From Betaproteobacteria bacterium (lineage in GTDB: Bacteria; Pseudomonadota; Gammaproteobacteria; Burkholderiales; CAIKXV01): a stretch of DNA of 64,000 bases. Every line of letters begins with the position of its first letter. The first letter of the stretch is position 1. Below the pieces are notes generated by a model. The model was given only the letters and a program-made list of their open reading frames with translations, was not told where the DNA came from and did no database searches. Location of the stretch: NCBI GenBank assembly GCA_947458265.1, contig CANGYF010000023.1:1-64000 (forward strand), in the 5' to 3' direction. Below are positions 17,689 through 26,100 of this stretch, piece after piece. Position numbers and translations under genes: made by a program.

Positions 17689-18534
17689 GTGATCGATACC
17701 CGACCCCGCCTGCCCTCGCCGCCCGGCACGTGCGACACGCACATGCACATCTTCGAACCCGGCTACACGATGCTGCCAGGCGCGAACCAGCCGTCGATCC
17801 CTGCGGGCGTGGCCGAGTATCGCCAGCTGCGCGCGCGATTGGGCATCACCCGCACGGTGATCGTGCAGCCGGCTGCGTACGGCAACGACAACCGCTGCAC
17901 ACTGGCCGCGATGGCGTCGCTTGCCGATGACGCGCACCAGACGCGCGGCGTGGCGATCGTGCTGCCCGAAGAGAGCGACGCGCATATCGCAGCGCTCACC
18001 GCCGCCGGCATCCGCGGCATCCGCTACCACCTGCTGCCGTCGGGCTGCGTGACCTGGGACACGCTCGGCACCATGGCCGCACGCGTCGCACCGCATGGCT
18101 GGCATGTGCAGATACAGACCAGCAGCCGGGAGCTGGCCGAGCATGCGGCCCTGCTCGAGTCACTGCCCTGCGACATCGTCATCGACCATATCGGCCGGTT
18201 CGACCAACCGGTCGCGGCCGATGACACGGCATGGAAGGCCTTCCGCCGGCTGGTCGACCGCGGCCGCTGCTGGGTCAAGCTGTCAGCGCCGTACCATGGC
18301 TCGAAGACCGGGGCGCCGGCCTATGCCGATGCCGCTGCATCGGCGAAGGAACTGATCCGCGCGGCGCCCGAGCGCATGCTGTTCGGCACCAACTGGCCGC
18401 ACCCGTCGCTGCAGGCGAACCTGCCGGACGATGCGACGCTACTCGACCTGGTGAATGAATGGGCGGGGAGCGCGGCGGTGCGGCAGGGGATACTGGTCGA
18501 CAATGCGGCGAGGGTCTACGGGTTCCGAATGTGA
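17689..18534 (+). CDS. Amidohydrolase-2 family hydrolase (2-pyrone-4,6-dicarboxylate lactonase-like)
   Basis: 281 residues from GTG 17689. TIM-barrel metal-site motifs: CDTHMHIFEP at 15-24, VIVQPAAYGNDN, IRYHLLPSG, DIVIDHIGRFDQ near 165 and the C-terminal FGTNWPHPS with the catalytic Asp/His region. This is the LigI/PF04909 pattern of lactonases in protocatechuate-type ring-cleavage routes and of related enzymes. It is 48 bases after the dehydrogenase and likely in the same transcript. The stop codon lies inside the 175-bp abiEi/DUF4926 repeat (copy 2 starts at 18528), so the very end of the gene may have been replaced by that repeat. It still ends with a normal family C-terminus (ARVYGF). 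Confidence 0.87.
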   Translation: MIDTRPRLPSPPGTCDTHMHIFEPGYTMLPGANQPSIPAGVAEYRQLRARLGITRTVIVQPAAYGNDNRCTLAAMASLADDAHQTRGVAIVLPEESDAHIAALTAAGIRGIRYHLLPSGCVTWDTLGTMAARVAPHGWHVQIQTSSRELAEHAALLESLPCDIVIDHIGRFDQPVAADDTAWKAFRRLVDRGRCWVKLSAPYHGSKTGAPAYADAAASAKELIRAAPERMLFGTNWPHPSLQANLPDDATLLDLVNEWAGSAAVRQGILVDNAARVYGFRM

Positions 18535-18705
18535 TGTGGCCGTATCTGAAATCGGTCGCCGCTGCCCCATCACCCCCGTCAAGCAGCGATGCCGGAAACC
18601 GACCTCGCCGAGAGCAGGTCCTGATCGCCCAATGATCTGACGTCCGAACCGGAAAGGGTCAACAAGGCCTGCGTGCGCCCGGACGCGACGACGAACTCGA
18701 CCTAA
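18528..18705. repeat. abiEi-end/DUF4926 repeat, copy 2
   Basis: Nearly identical to 15167-15342. It begins at the last codons of the upstream amidohydrolase gene and contains the abiEi tail (VMWPYLKSVAAA, plus strand) and most of a DUF4926 gene (minus strand). Confidence 0.85.
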
Positions 18706-18769
18706 TACGCGTCAGCCCCATGGACCTCGACGACCGCGCCGATGTCGCCGGCCAGCCCGGGAAAATCCG
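18579..18769 (-). pseudogene. DUF4926 gene with nonsense codon and lost 5' end (copy 2)
   Basis: In the frame of the intact copy at 22310-22543 the minus strand reads DFPGLAGDIGAVVEVHGADAY, then TAG where the intact gene has GAG, then VEFVVASGRTQALLTLSGS and the normal end. The N-terminal part before GDIGAVVEV does not match and has no clear start. Non-functional. Confidence 0.75.
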
Positions 18770-18820
18770 GTGGGCGCGGTTGGGCCGCAAGGTCGATGCA
18801 CCCCACATCGACAAGCGCCT

Positions 18821-18980
18821 TCACAGCGCTGCGGGTTTGCGCGACCTTGAGGTATTCGCCCACACCCGAAGGGCGCAGTGCTTCGCGATCGAATTGAAGT
18901 CCTTGTCCGTGCTCAGAAGCGTAAGGTCATGACGAAGGCAGAGCTGCGCGATCAGCGCATCGATCGTGCCGACCTGGACC
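18821..18980 (-). pseudogene. vapC PIN-domain toxin, C-terminal fragment
   Basis: The minus strand encodes VGTIDALIAQLCLRHDLTLL followed by STDKDFNSIAKHCALRVW, the end of a VapC PIN ribonuclease including the conserved (S/T)xDxDF segment that contributes acidic active-site residues. The N-terminal half with the first catalytic Asp is missing; upstream it is fused to a higB fragment at about 18980. Confidence 0.75.
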
Positions 18981-19098
18981 CCAGAAAAGCGCCGGCTTCG
19001 TCCCGGACGCGGATCTCTTCCACGCCCTCGCCGATCGACGGCATCGGCTTGAAATCGTCCGGCCGTTCCCCGCGTTGCACCTTGGATTGTTGGTGCAT
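18981..19098 (-). pseudogene. higB/RelE-family (Gp49-like) toxin, internal fragment
   Basis: From ATG 19098 the minus strand reads VQRGERPDDFKPMPSIGEGV then EEIRVRDEAGAF, the central strand region of phage Gp49-like HigB toxins. The C-terminal half is replaced by the vapC fragment and the first ~25 residues are absent. It lies 80 bases downstream of an intact XRE antitoxin, so it may be that antitoxin's former partner. Confidence 0.7.
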
Positions 19099-19177
19099 AG
19101 GAGGCCCCGCCTGGTAAGCGTGAGATAACGGTCGAAACGTCCCGCTCCTCGAAAGGCGAGGTGCCCCCTGACGGAGT

Positions 19178-19549
19178 TCACTCGTCCGTCAGCGCACCCA
19201 CCGGCACATCGAGCGCCGCAGCCAGCCGGCGTAGCGCCGCGAGCGACGGCGCGCGCACCCGACCTTCGATCTGGCTGAGGAAGGGCTTCGACAACCCGCT
19301 CGCGCGTGCAAGCTGATCCTGCGTCATCTGCCGATACTCGCGGAAGGCCCGCACCGCATGCACGCCCTCGGCCAGCGCCATGGCCACCGGCAGCGGAAAG
19401 CGCAGGCCGTCGTCCGACTGGATCGCCTGCTCGTACTCGATGGCGTCCTCGGCGTCCTCGATCGCCTCGCGGACCCGCTCCCAGGTGGCAGCGGGGACGA
19501 GGTAGAAGGCAGGCTTGCCGTTGCGTTCGATGATCTGGATACGGGTCAT
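19178..19549 (-). CDS. XRE-family antitoxin with N-terminal Phd-like segment
   Basis: 123 residues from ATG 19549, chosen because family members start MTRIQIIERNGKPA; ATG 19576 is possible. Residues 1-40 resemble a short beta/alpha dimerisation domain (AFYLVPAATWERVREAIED). Then comes QSDDGLRFPLPV and a helix-turn-helix at about 65-115 (QMTQDQLARASGLSKPFLSQ, IEGRVRAPSLAALRRLAAAL). A perfect 17-bp palindrome at 19581-19597 just upstream is the likely operator for autoregulation. The downstream toxin is broken, so it is an orphan antitoxin. Confidence 0.85.
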   Translation of the reverse strand: MTRIQIIERNGKPAFYLVPAATWERVREAIEDAEDAIEYEQAIQSDDGLRFPLPVAMALAEGVHAVRAFREYRQMTQDQLARASGLSKPFLSQIEGRVRAPSLAALRRLAAALDVPVGALTDE

Positions 19550-19580
19550 GTGGCGGGTGAACTCGATCGCGTGCATGTAC

Positions 19581-19597
19581 GTTAGCTATTAGCTAAC
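19581..19597. promoter_or_regulatory. Palindromic operator GTTAGCTATTAGCTAAC
   Basis: Perfect inverted repeat with 8-bp arms and a one-base centre, immediately upstream of the XRE antitoxin gene. Its half-site GTTAGC/GCTAAC also occurs in the HigBA operator at 45951-45970. Confidence 0.75.
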
Positions 19598-19744
19598 CTC
19601 GGGTCAAGCGGATGAGTGCCAGTCTCGCGAACAGGGACCGTGCATACGCGGATCGAAAACCACGCCCGCGGTCAGAAACACGGGTGGCGGGGGCAGCGGT
19701 CGCGCGTGCGCTCGCGCGAGGCCAGCCAGCGCTCGGTCCGTGCC

Positions 19745-20041
19745 CTACACACGCTCCAGCCAGTAGCCAGGCGCTCGATGCTGATGAGCGACCGCGTATA
19801 TCTGCGGACCCTTCACCGCATCCGGTTCATACACCAGCGTGTAGGGGAAGCGGTCAAAGTGGCAGACGCGAAGGCCGTCGCCGCATTCTTGTCCACTATA
19901 GGGATTCTCGACAAGGAAATCGCGTACCCGCTCGAATTCGGCGAGGAACGCCTCCGCGATCGAAGGACTCGCGTGCGAAGCGTAGTAGACAGCGGCGTCA
20001 CCCAACTCGGCTTCCGCGTCTGGATGTATCCAAGAACTCAA
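19745..20041 (-). CDS. ParE/RelE-superfamily toxin (pair B)
   Basis: 98 residues: IHPDAEAELGDAAVYYASH, AFLAEFERVRDFLVENPYSG, then RVCHFDRFPYTLVYEP and AVAHQHRAPGYWLERV, the ParE pattern with the C-terminal P-x-Y-W motif. Its start overlaps the antitoxin stop by four bases (ATGA). A paralogue of pairs at 14517 and 40443, but with low sequence identity to them, so the three pairs probably arrived separately. Confidence 0.9.
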   Translation of the reverse strand: MSSWIHPDAEAELGDAAVYYASHASPSIAEAFLAEFERVRDFLVENPYSGQECGDGLRVCHFDRFPYTLVYEPDAVKGPQIYAVAHQHRAPGYWLERV

Positions 20042-20262
20042 GCCAACCTGGCGCGGACTCGGGTGAGCGCCTCGTCGCTCGGGACCATGGCCACTTTCCC
20101 TGAACGAACGTCATCTCGCCGGAGACGGGCAAGCCTGATCCAGGCGGCCTGATCGACAAGTCCCGGCTCGAAACTGGCCATCAGCCGCTCGACCAACTCC
20201 GCCCGGTCTTCGACCGGCAGTTGCAACGCCTGTACAGCGAGATCGTCTACTCGGGTGGACAT
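20038..20262 (-). CDS. Addiction-module antitoxin, PF09720 type (pair B)
   Basis: 74 residues from ATG 20262 with GAGGG upstream. Helical acidic protein: LAVQALQLPVEDRAELVERL, MASFEPG, then KVAMVPSDEALTRVRARL. First gene of the antitoxin-toxin operon and translationally coupled to the ParE-like toxin. A TGATACT element about 30 bases upstream could be a -10 region. Confidence 0.88.
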   Translation of the reverse strand: MSTRVDDLAVQALQLPVEDRAELVERLMASFEPGLVDQAAWIRLARLRRDDVRSGKVAMVPSDEALTRVRARLA

Positions 20263-20421
20263 GGTTGCCCTCACTCAATGAGGAGCCAGAGTATCACTGG
20301 ATTCGCACCCGCCGGCGCGGCGAGAAACCGTACATTGCCGCGGTTACTCACTTGTCCGCAGTACACCCCCCGACGATTCGAGTGTAGCGGCAAGCGCACT
20401 CGCCCCTCGAATCCGCAAGTC

Positions 20422-20940
20422 GTGCTGCGCCCGCAGGACCTGGTCGTCCTGCTGCGGCTCGCGCTCGAGTCCGGCCCTGCCCCCAGTTACGCCGCGCTCG
20501 GCGCCGAACTGGGCATGACGGCTTCCGAAGCGCACGCTGCAGTCGAGCGAGCGGTCTCTGCGCAACTGGCGATCTAGGGCGAAGACGGCAAGGCTACGGT
20601 AGTGCGCGCCGCGCTCAAGCCGTTCCTACAGCACGGCGCCCGCTACTGCTTCCCAGCCACGCTCGGCGGAATGACCCGTGGCATGCCGACCGGATATGCC
20701 GCCGAACCGCTGAAGGCGAAGATCCGACCCGGGAACGATCCGCCGCCGGTATGGCCGAGCAAGAACGGCACGATGCGCGGGGTGGCGTTCCATCCGCTCT
20801 ATCCGAGCGTTCCGGATGCAGCTGCACGCAATCCTTCGCTGGGCGAATTGCTGTCGTTGTTCGACGCCGTGCGCGGGGGCAGTGCGCGCGCGCGAGCGCT
20901 CGCCATGTCCATGCTGGATGACCGGTTGTCGGGATGGACC
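20422..20940 (+). pseudogene. Winged-helix transcriptional regulator interrupted by an in-frame TAG
   Basis: From GTG 20422 the frame reads VLRPQDLVVLLRLALESGPA and SYAALGAELGMTASEAHAAV, a MarR/winged-helix start. It stops at TAG 20575-20577 and continues in the same frame (GEDGKATVVRAALKPFLQHG, ARYCFPATLGGMTRGMPTGY, VAFHPLYPSVPDAAARNPSL). One nonsense codon thus splits a ~170-residue protein of a family usually encoded next to an AbiEii-like nucleotidyltransferase, whose start follows at 20934. Either part alone is unlikely to work unless readthrough or an internal start operates. Confidence 0.78.
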
Positions 20941-21042
20941 CCAACGACCCGAACGTCGCGCTGCTCGAGGTCGTCGCCAATCACCTTGGCGCGGATTTGC
21001 TCGGCGATCTGGTGTTCGTGGGCGGGGCGGTGGTCGGTTCGT
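20934..21042 (+). pseudogene. AbiEii-like nucleotidyltransferase, 5' fragment
   Basis: ATG 20934 begins MDPNDPNVALLEVVANHLGA and then DLLGDLVFVGGAVVG, the start of a nucleotidyltransferase-fold protein (the GG of the GG/GS motif is present). Homology ends near 21042 and the DxD catalytic residues are missing; the mqsA 3' end follows. It was the partner of the broken winged-helix gene. Confidence 0.72.
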
Positions 21043-21094
21043 ACAGGATCGAGCGCTGCCGCGTGGGAACATCCATGCGGGCGAACGGACCGCG

Positions 21095-21496
21095 TCACTT
21101 CGCCCGCACCTCCTCCAGCAACTCTGGATGCCGATCGAGCACCCTCAGCAGCTTCACGAGCGCAACCGGTGGTCTGGCCTTGCCGGTCTCGTACCTGGAG
21201 AACGCATTGACGCCGCCGCCGAAGATCTCCGAGGCCTCGCGCTGGTCGAGGGCGAGCTTCCTTCGGACGCTTGCAATGAAGCCGGGGTCGACGAGCGAGG
21301 CATTGACCTTCCGGGCGAACGCCTGCATCAGGGCCATCGTACGCTTCGATTCGGATGCATCCAGTACGGCTTCGTCGCAACTGCGGCAAAAATCGCCCGT
21401 CACGCGCGGGAGGGTCGTCGACGTACCCTTGTATGTGTAGGTCAGGTCGCGCGTGTCGCGTGCCAGCTTTGCGGCGCCGCAGCTTGGGCACTTCAT
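21095..21496 (-). CDS. mqsA: MqsA-type zinc-finger/HTH antitoxin
   Basis: 133 residues from ATG 21496, preceded by AAGGAG. N-terminal zinc module with MKCPSCGAAK and DFCRSCDEAVLD (two CxxC pairs), then an XRE helix-turn-helix at about 70-115 (RKLALDQREASEIFGGGVNA, FSRYETGKARPP). In E. coli MqsA binds MqsR with its N-terminus and represses its own operon through the C-terminal HTH. Here the matching operator lies at 21809-21821. The start follows the MqsR stop (21499-21501) directly, giving the order mqsR-mqsA. Confidence 0.94.
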   Translation of the reverse strand: MKCPSCGAAKLARDTRDLTYTYKGTSTTLPRVTGDFCRSCDEAVLDASESKRTMALMQAFARKVNASLVDPGFIASVRRKLALDQREASEIFGGGVNAFSRYETGKARPPVALVKLLRVLDRHPELLEEVRAK

Positions 21497-21498
21497 GG

Positions 21499-21804
21499 TC
21501 AAAGCTCCTTGAACGACACGATGAGCAGGTCATCGACTACGGTCAACTTGATGTACGCAATACCCGCCATCGTCGCGCAACGGTAAACGTCCTGCCAAAC
21601 CCGATGATCGCCATGGGTTGTCATGCTCTTGTGGAAGTCGCCTTTCGTCAGGCCCATCACAATGGAAAGCATGTCTTCGAAGCCCAACCCCATCGCCGCA
21701 GCTCCCTCTCGGGCGCTGCGCGTGGTTCGGACCTTGCCTGCATCGATCAAGGCCTTCACGACCGGCAGAGGGCAGTGCGGCGTGCGCTTTTCCAACGGGG
21801 GCAA
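21499..21804 (-). CDS. mqsR: MqsR mRNA interferase toxin
   Basis: 101 residues. RelE-like fold with HCPLPVVKALIDAGKVRTTR, MGLGFEDMLSIVMGLTKGDF and DVYRCATMAGIAYIKL, followed by VVDDLLIVSFKEL, a typical MqsR of normal length. MqsR cleaves mRNA at GC(U/A/C) sites in known members. First gene of the mqsRA operon, with the palindromic MqsA box 4-17 bases before its start codon. Both genes look intact. Confidence 0.95.
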   Translation of the reverse strand: MPPLEKRTPHCPLPVVKALIDAGKVRTTRSAREGAAAMGLGFEDMLSIVMGLTKGDFHKSMTTHGDHRVWQDVYRCATMAGIAYIKLTVVDDLLIVSFKEL

Positions 21805-21808
21805 CGTT

Positions 21809-21821
21809 AACCTAGTAGGTT
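21809..21821. promoter_or_regulatory. MqsA operator, AACCT-N3-AGGTT
   Basis: The sequence AACCTAGTAGGTT sits within a perfect 7-1-7 palindrome (21808-21822) directly upstream of mqsR. It matches the established MqsA consensus AACCT(N2-4)AGGTT, so mqsRA is very probably autorepressed here. Confidence 0.88.
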
Positions 21822-21894
21822 ATCTTTGGCAAGATTTGTTGCTCCGATGCTGGCCCACTTCCATCACTGGGGCCGCGGTTGAAAATAGGTCGTC

Positions 21895-22275
21895 GTTGAC
21901 AAAAGTCGGCTCGAACGCCGGCGAACTGGAGCGCGTCGGGCGCGGCCTGTACTACTGGCCATCCCGCACCGTGCGCCCGTGCCTCTGATCGCCCAGCCGG
22001 CGATTCGCGTCGTCCGCATGTCCGGAGCGTCCCTCGTCGAGGGCATCGATCGACACCGGATCGACGGCGTCGAGGTGCCGGTGTTCAACGCAGCCAAGAC
22101 CATCGCCGACTGCTTCAAGTTCCGCAACAAGGTGGGCCTGGACGTGGCGCTCGAAGCGCTGCGCGATGGGTGGAGCCAGCGCAAGGTCACGATGGATGAC
22201 CTGTGGCGCTACGCCGCCATCGGTCGCGTGGCCAATGTGATGCGGCCGTATCTCGAATCGGTTGCAGCGGCGTGA
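21895..22275 (+). pseudogene. abiEi antitoxin gene with central deletion
   Basis: 21916-21966 encodes NAGELERVGRGLYYWPSR, the winged-helix end of the AbiEi N-terminal domain. After a stop the GTG frame at 21979 gives PLIAQPAIRVVRMSGASLVE, VFNAAKTIADCFKFRNKVGL, DVALEALRDGW and the end VMRPYLESVAAA, which is the AbiEi C-terminal domain. The roughly 70 residues that normally join them are missing and the two parts are not in one frame. The C-terminal part could still be translated alone (98 residues). No abiEii toxin lies downstream. Confidence 0.78.
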
Positions 22276-22309
22276 GCGCGAATCGTACGCCGATGCGCCA
22301 TCACCCCCG

Positions 22310-22543
22310 TCAAGCAGCTATGCCGGAAACCGACCTCGCCGAGAGCAGGTCCTGATCGCCCAGTGACCTGACGTCCGAGCCGGACAGAGTCAGCAAGGCC
22401 TGCGTGCGCCCGGACGCGACGACGAACTCGACCTCATACGCGTCAGCCTCATGGACCTCGACGACCGCACCGATATCGCCGCAGCGAAGGCCGGCAACGG
22501 GGATGTCCCTGGTGAGGGCGACTGGCTCTAGAATCTCATGCAT
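22310..22543 (-). CDS. DUF4926 protein (intact copy)
   Basis: 77 residues of the DUF4926 family: LTRDIPVAGLRCGDIGAVVE, EVHEADAYEVEFV, LTLSGSDVRSLGDQD, a small SH3-like beta barrel. Function unknown; such genes are often the second gene after DUF6883 genes, as here, and the pair may act as a TA-like or immunity module (inference). Its ATG lies three bases after the DUF6883 stop. Two damaged copies of this gene sit at 15217 and 18579. Confidence 0.88.
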   Translation of the reverse strand: MHEILEPVALTRDIPVAGLRCGDIGAVVEVHEADAYEVEFVVASGRTQALLTLSGSDVRSLGDQDLLSARSVSGIAA

Positions 22544-22546
22544 CGT

Positions 22547-22882
22547 TTACTCCGGGAACGCGGTGATGAAGCGCGGCGTTGACGAGTCCGGGGCGATGAT
22601 CCAGACACTGACATATCGCATCCGGCGACCATTCGGTCCAACAAGCGTACCACTGACTTTGAACTTCTGGCCGTGCAGCGTGCAATCGCCGACGACACAG
22701 TCGCCGGCACGCCCATGATTCAACAGGTCGTGATGCAATCGAACCCAGTTTTCGCGAGTGTAGCCGAGGGCGTTCAGTGTATAGGCCTTGAAGCGCCCGA
22801 CCGGATGGGCAGAGGACAGCAGATAGTCCCTCAGTTTTGCTTCTTCGATCTCGGCTTTAGCGGCGTTGGGAAGCACGGTCAT
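22547..22882 (-). CDS. DUF6883-domain protein
   Basis: 111 residues from ATG 22882. Conserved pattern LPNAAKAEIEEAKLRDYLLS, SSAHPVGRFKAYTLNALGYT, HGQKFKVSGTLVGPNGR and YVSVWIIAPDSSTPRFITAF. This family appears as the terminal domain of polymorphic toxins and as standalone genes, so a toxin role is possible but unproven. Operon with the DUF4926 gene (three-base gap). No strong ribosome binding site before the chosen start; the frame extends upstream without conserved sequence. The gap 22883-23116 shows nothing recognisable. Confidence 0.8.
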   Translation of the reverse strand: MTVLPNAAKAEIEEAKLRDYLLSSAHPVGRFKAYTLNALGYTRENWVRLHHDLLNHGRAGDCVVGDCTLHGQKFKVSGTLVGPNGRRMRYVSVWIIAPDSSTPRFITAFPE

Positions 22883-23116
22883 CGACGCGGTGGTCTGTAG
22901 AGCGGACGTCTGACAACCAGACTTCCAGACCGGGGATGTTGATCGTCGAATGACGCTCAGTCGCGCCGCGTAAACACACGACTGCCTGCGAAAGTCACCT
23001 CTGCCCGACAGTCCATCGGCGTCATGGTGAATCAACTGCGAAACAGGCTTGCACGCTTTCTCTGAGCATTCAGCCCGAACCTCACTCCCCCGGCCCGGAC
23101 ATCCCCTTCCCCATCC

Positions 23117-26100
23117 TCAAGCGCGCTCCACCCGCCAGACATCCGCCCCCGCCTCCCGCACCATGCGCACGCGCGCGGCAGTCGGAACGCTCCCGCCGAA
23201 CAGCGCTGTCAGTTCCGCCGTCAGCCGATTCGCCGCATCGTCGTGCGGTGTTTCCGCAACCTTGTTGAGCGCGACCTTCACGAACTTGCCGTAGAGGGTG
23301 CGGTCATTGATGCGAACGACATGCCATCCCGCAGGCAGCCCTTCGCGGTTGTTGCCGAACATGATGCAGAGCGAGCGCTGCTTGCCTTCCTGGCGAACCT
23401 CGGCGCCTGTCGGGATCACGGGGAACACGAATCGACCCGGGCCAGGCCTGCGCCAGTAGTCGAGCAGTCGCGCACCAGCCCGATCGGCAATCGCCTGGTG
23501 GAAGGCATCGCGCAACGGCTCGGGCGGTACAGGTCCGATGTAACAAAGCTCGTCGGACGTGGCGTTCAGCCGGAAAAAGCTGCCGGGCTTTTCTGCGGAT
23601 CCAACCCACGCTGTGATCGGGTTGCGCAACAGGTATGCGCGCCAGCGCGCGTCAGACACCGTATCGACGGCCTCGACCTCCGTGCCGGCGACATCGCTGC
23701 GCCACGCCTCGCGGGCGAAACGTTCGCGGAAATGGCTCACCAGCGCGGCAAGGCCGATTCGATCACGAAACCTATCGTCGGCAAGCATCGCCTCCAGCAC
23801 GACCATCTTGAACGATCGCGTCATCGAGGTGCGCTCGATCTCTTTCAGGAACTCGCCGACCTGTTCGTCGAGTGCGCGATCGGTATCGGTCGCTAAGCCC
23901 GCGAGCCCAAGCAGCGAAATCCATCGATCGGTGCCTGTTGCCTTCAGCGCGGTGCCGAGTTTGAAGCCCGATTCGTCGACCCACTCCTTCAGGCTCGGCG
24001 CGCGACCCTTGCGCTCGGCGAGCGCCGTCATCGCTTGTAGCACCGCCTCGCGCTGGGGCATCGCTCGCCGCAGCGAGTCGCGCAGTGTCGACAGGGCGAC
24101 GGGTTCGATATCGAGCAGCACGCCCTCTGGAACGCCGTCCGGACGGGTACCACCCTCAAGCCATCGTTCTATACGGGTCAGTGCACTCGCGCTTGTCGAA
24201 CGGTCGGAGGCGCCGTTGAACTCCTGTCCAGCCAGCAGTGACAGTTTGACGTGCGCGTTCCGGTAGTTGCCGATGAAGTCGAGAACGGTCAAGACGGGTT
24301 TGTCTCGGTGCACGCGCAGACCGCGGCCAAGTTGCTGCACGAAGATCGTCATCGACTCGGTGGGCCGCAGAAACAGGACCAGATCGACGGCCGGGATGTC
24401 GACACCTTCATTGAAAAGGTCGACGGTGAACAGCACGCACAGCTGCCCGGCAGCGAGTGACGATATGGCTTCCGCTCGGTCGAGAGACCCTTCGCCGGAG
24501 TGGACTGAAGCAGCAGGGATACCGGCGGCATTGAATGCCGAAGCCATGCGGTTTGCGTGCTCGATCGACACACAGAAGCCCAGCGCCGCCCGCGATGGAT
24601 GCTCGCGGTAACGCTCGATGACCAGGGCGATACGCTCGGGCGTCACAACGCGTGGGGTCAGCCGTAACGCGTCGTATCCGGTGCGTGCGACGTTCAGCAG
24701 ATCGTCGCTGTACTGGACGGAGTCGGCGATGCCAAAGTAGTGGAACGGCACCAGCCAGCCGAAGCCGATCGCCTCCAGCAGACCGACCTGATAGGCGAGG
24801 TTGCCATCGCACAGCGCGAGCAGGTCGCGATTGTCCGAGCGGAAGGGTGTGGCCGTGAGCCCGAGCAGGAATGCTGGATCCAGCGCCGCCAGGACACGGC
24901 TGTAGCTCTCTGCCGCCGCGTGATGGAACTCATCGACCACCACGTAATCGAAATTGCCGTCGCGAAGTCGCTGAAGATGCGCAGGGTTCGACACGGTCTG
25001 CACCGACGCGAACACGACGTCGCGATCGTACTCGGCCTGACCATCGACGACGAAGCCGCGGGAACGGTCTGGATACACGCGCGCATAGGCTTCCGCCGCC
25101 TGCTGCAGCAGTTCGCGCCTGTGCGCGATGAACAGCACCTTGCGCGCGTGGGCCGAATCGAATGCCGCAAGAAAGGTCTTGCCAAGCCCGGTGGCCGCGA
25201 CGACCAGCGCTCGCCGTTCGCCATCGGCCCGCAGACGCTGAAGCTCCTGCAGGGCGAGGGTCTGCACGGGCCGCGGTTCGACAGCACCCTTGTAGGGACG
25301 ACCCGGCGGCTCTGCCGCTTCGATGGGTACGATCTTGCGACGTTTTTCGTAGGCCTCTATCCAGTCAAGCGTGAGCGGCACGGTGTGCGCGCTGCTGAAC
25401 AGGTCGTCGAACGCGGACGCGATCTCGTGCATCGGGTCGCCGGCATCCACGTCCAGCACCGACCAGGTCCACTCGACCCCGTCGACCAGGCCGCTGCGGC
25501 TGATATTCGAAGAGCCGATGAACGCGCGTCCCGAACCATCCGCACGTTCGAACATCCATGCTTTCGGATGGAACGAACGCGAAGTCTGGCAGTAGACCCG
25601 CGCTTCAAACCCGACCGGCCATCCGCACAACGCACGCAGCGCGTCCGGCTCTGTCACACCCAGATAGTCTGTGGTCAACAGACTCAGCGTGGCACCCCGC
25701 AGCTGCGCTGCGCGCATCGCGCCCTCGAGCAGACGGATGCCACTGTTCATCACGAACGACACCGCAACCCTCGCACGCACGCAGGTGCGCAACTCGTGCT
25801 GAATGGCATCGAGCAACGAGTCGCTGCCGCCCTGATGCAACCGCTGCAGCTTCTTCGGCGGATCGCATAGCACCAGACGCGCATCAAATCCGCCGCGCTC
25901 CGCGTGCTTGCGCTGGGCACGGTCTCTGACGTCTGCAGTCGACAGGGCCCGATAGACCGCGATGGCGTCGATGACCGCCTGCACATCGGCGAGTTCTTCG
26001 AGCACGGTATCGCGATCAGCATGCCAGAGTGCGTCGACCGCCTCGTGCGACTCCTCGAGCAGTTTCAGCCCGAGCAGGCGGGCGAATTCGCTCGGGTCAG

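Noticed and set aside
22883-23035. 51-codon upstream extension of the DUF6883 gene
   Set aside because: Extension has no conserved residues and the family starts at LPNAAKAEI, so ATG 22882 was preferred.
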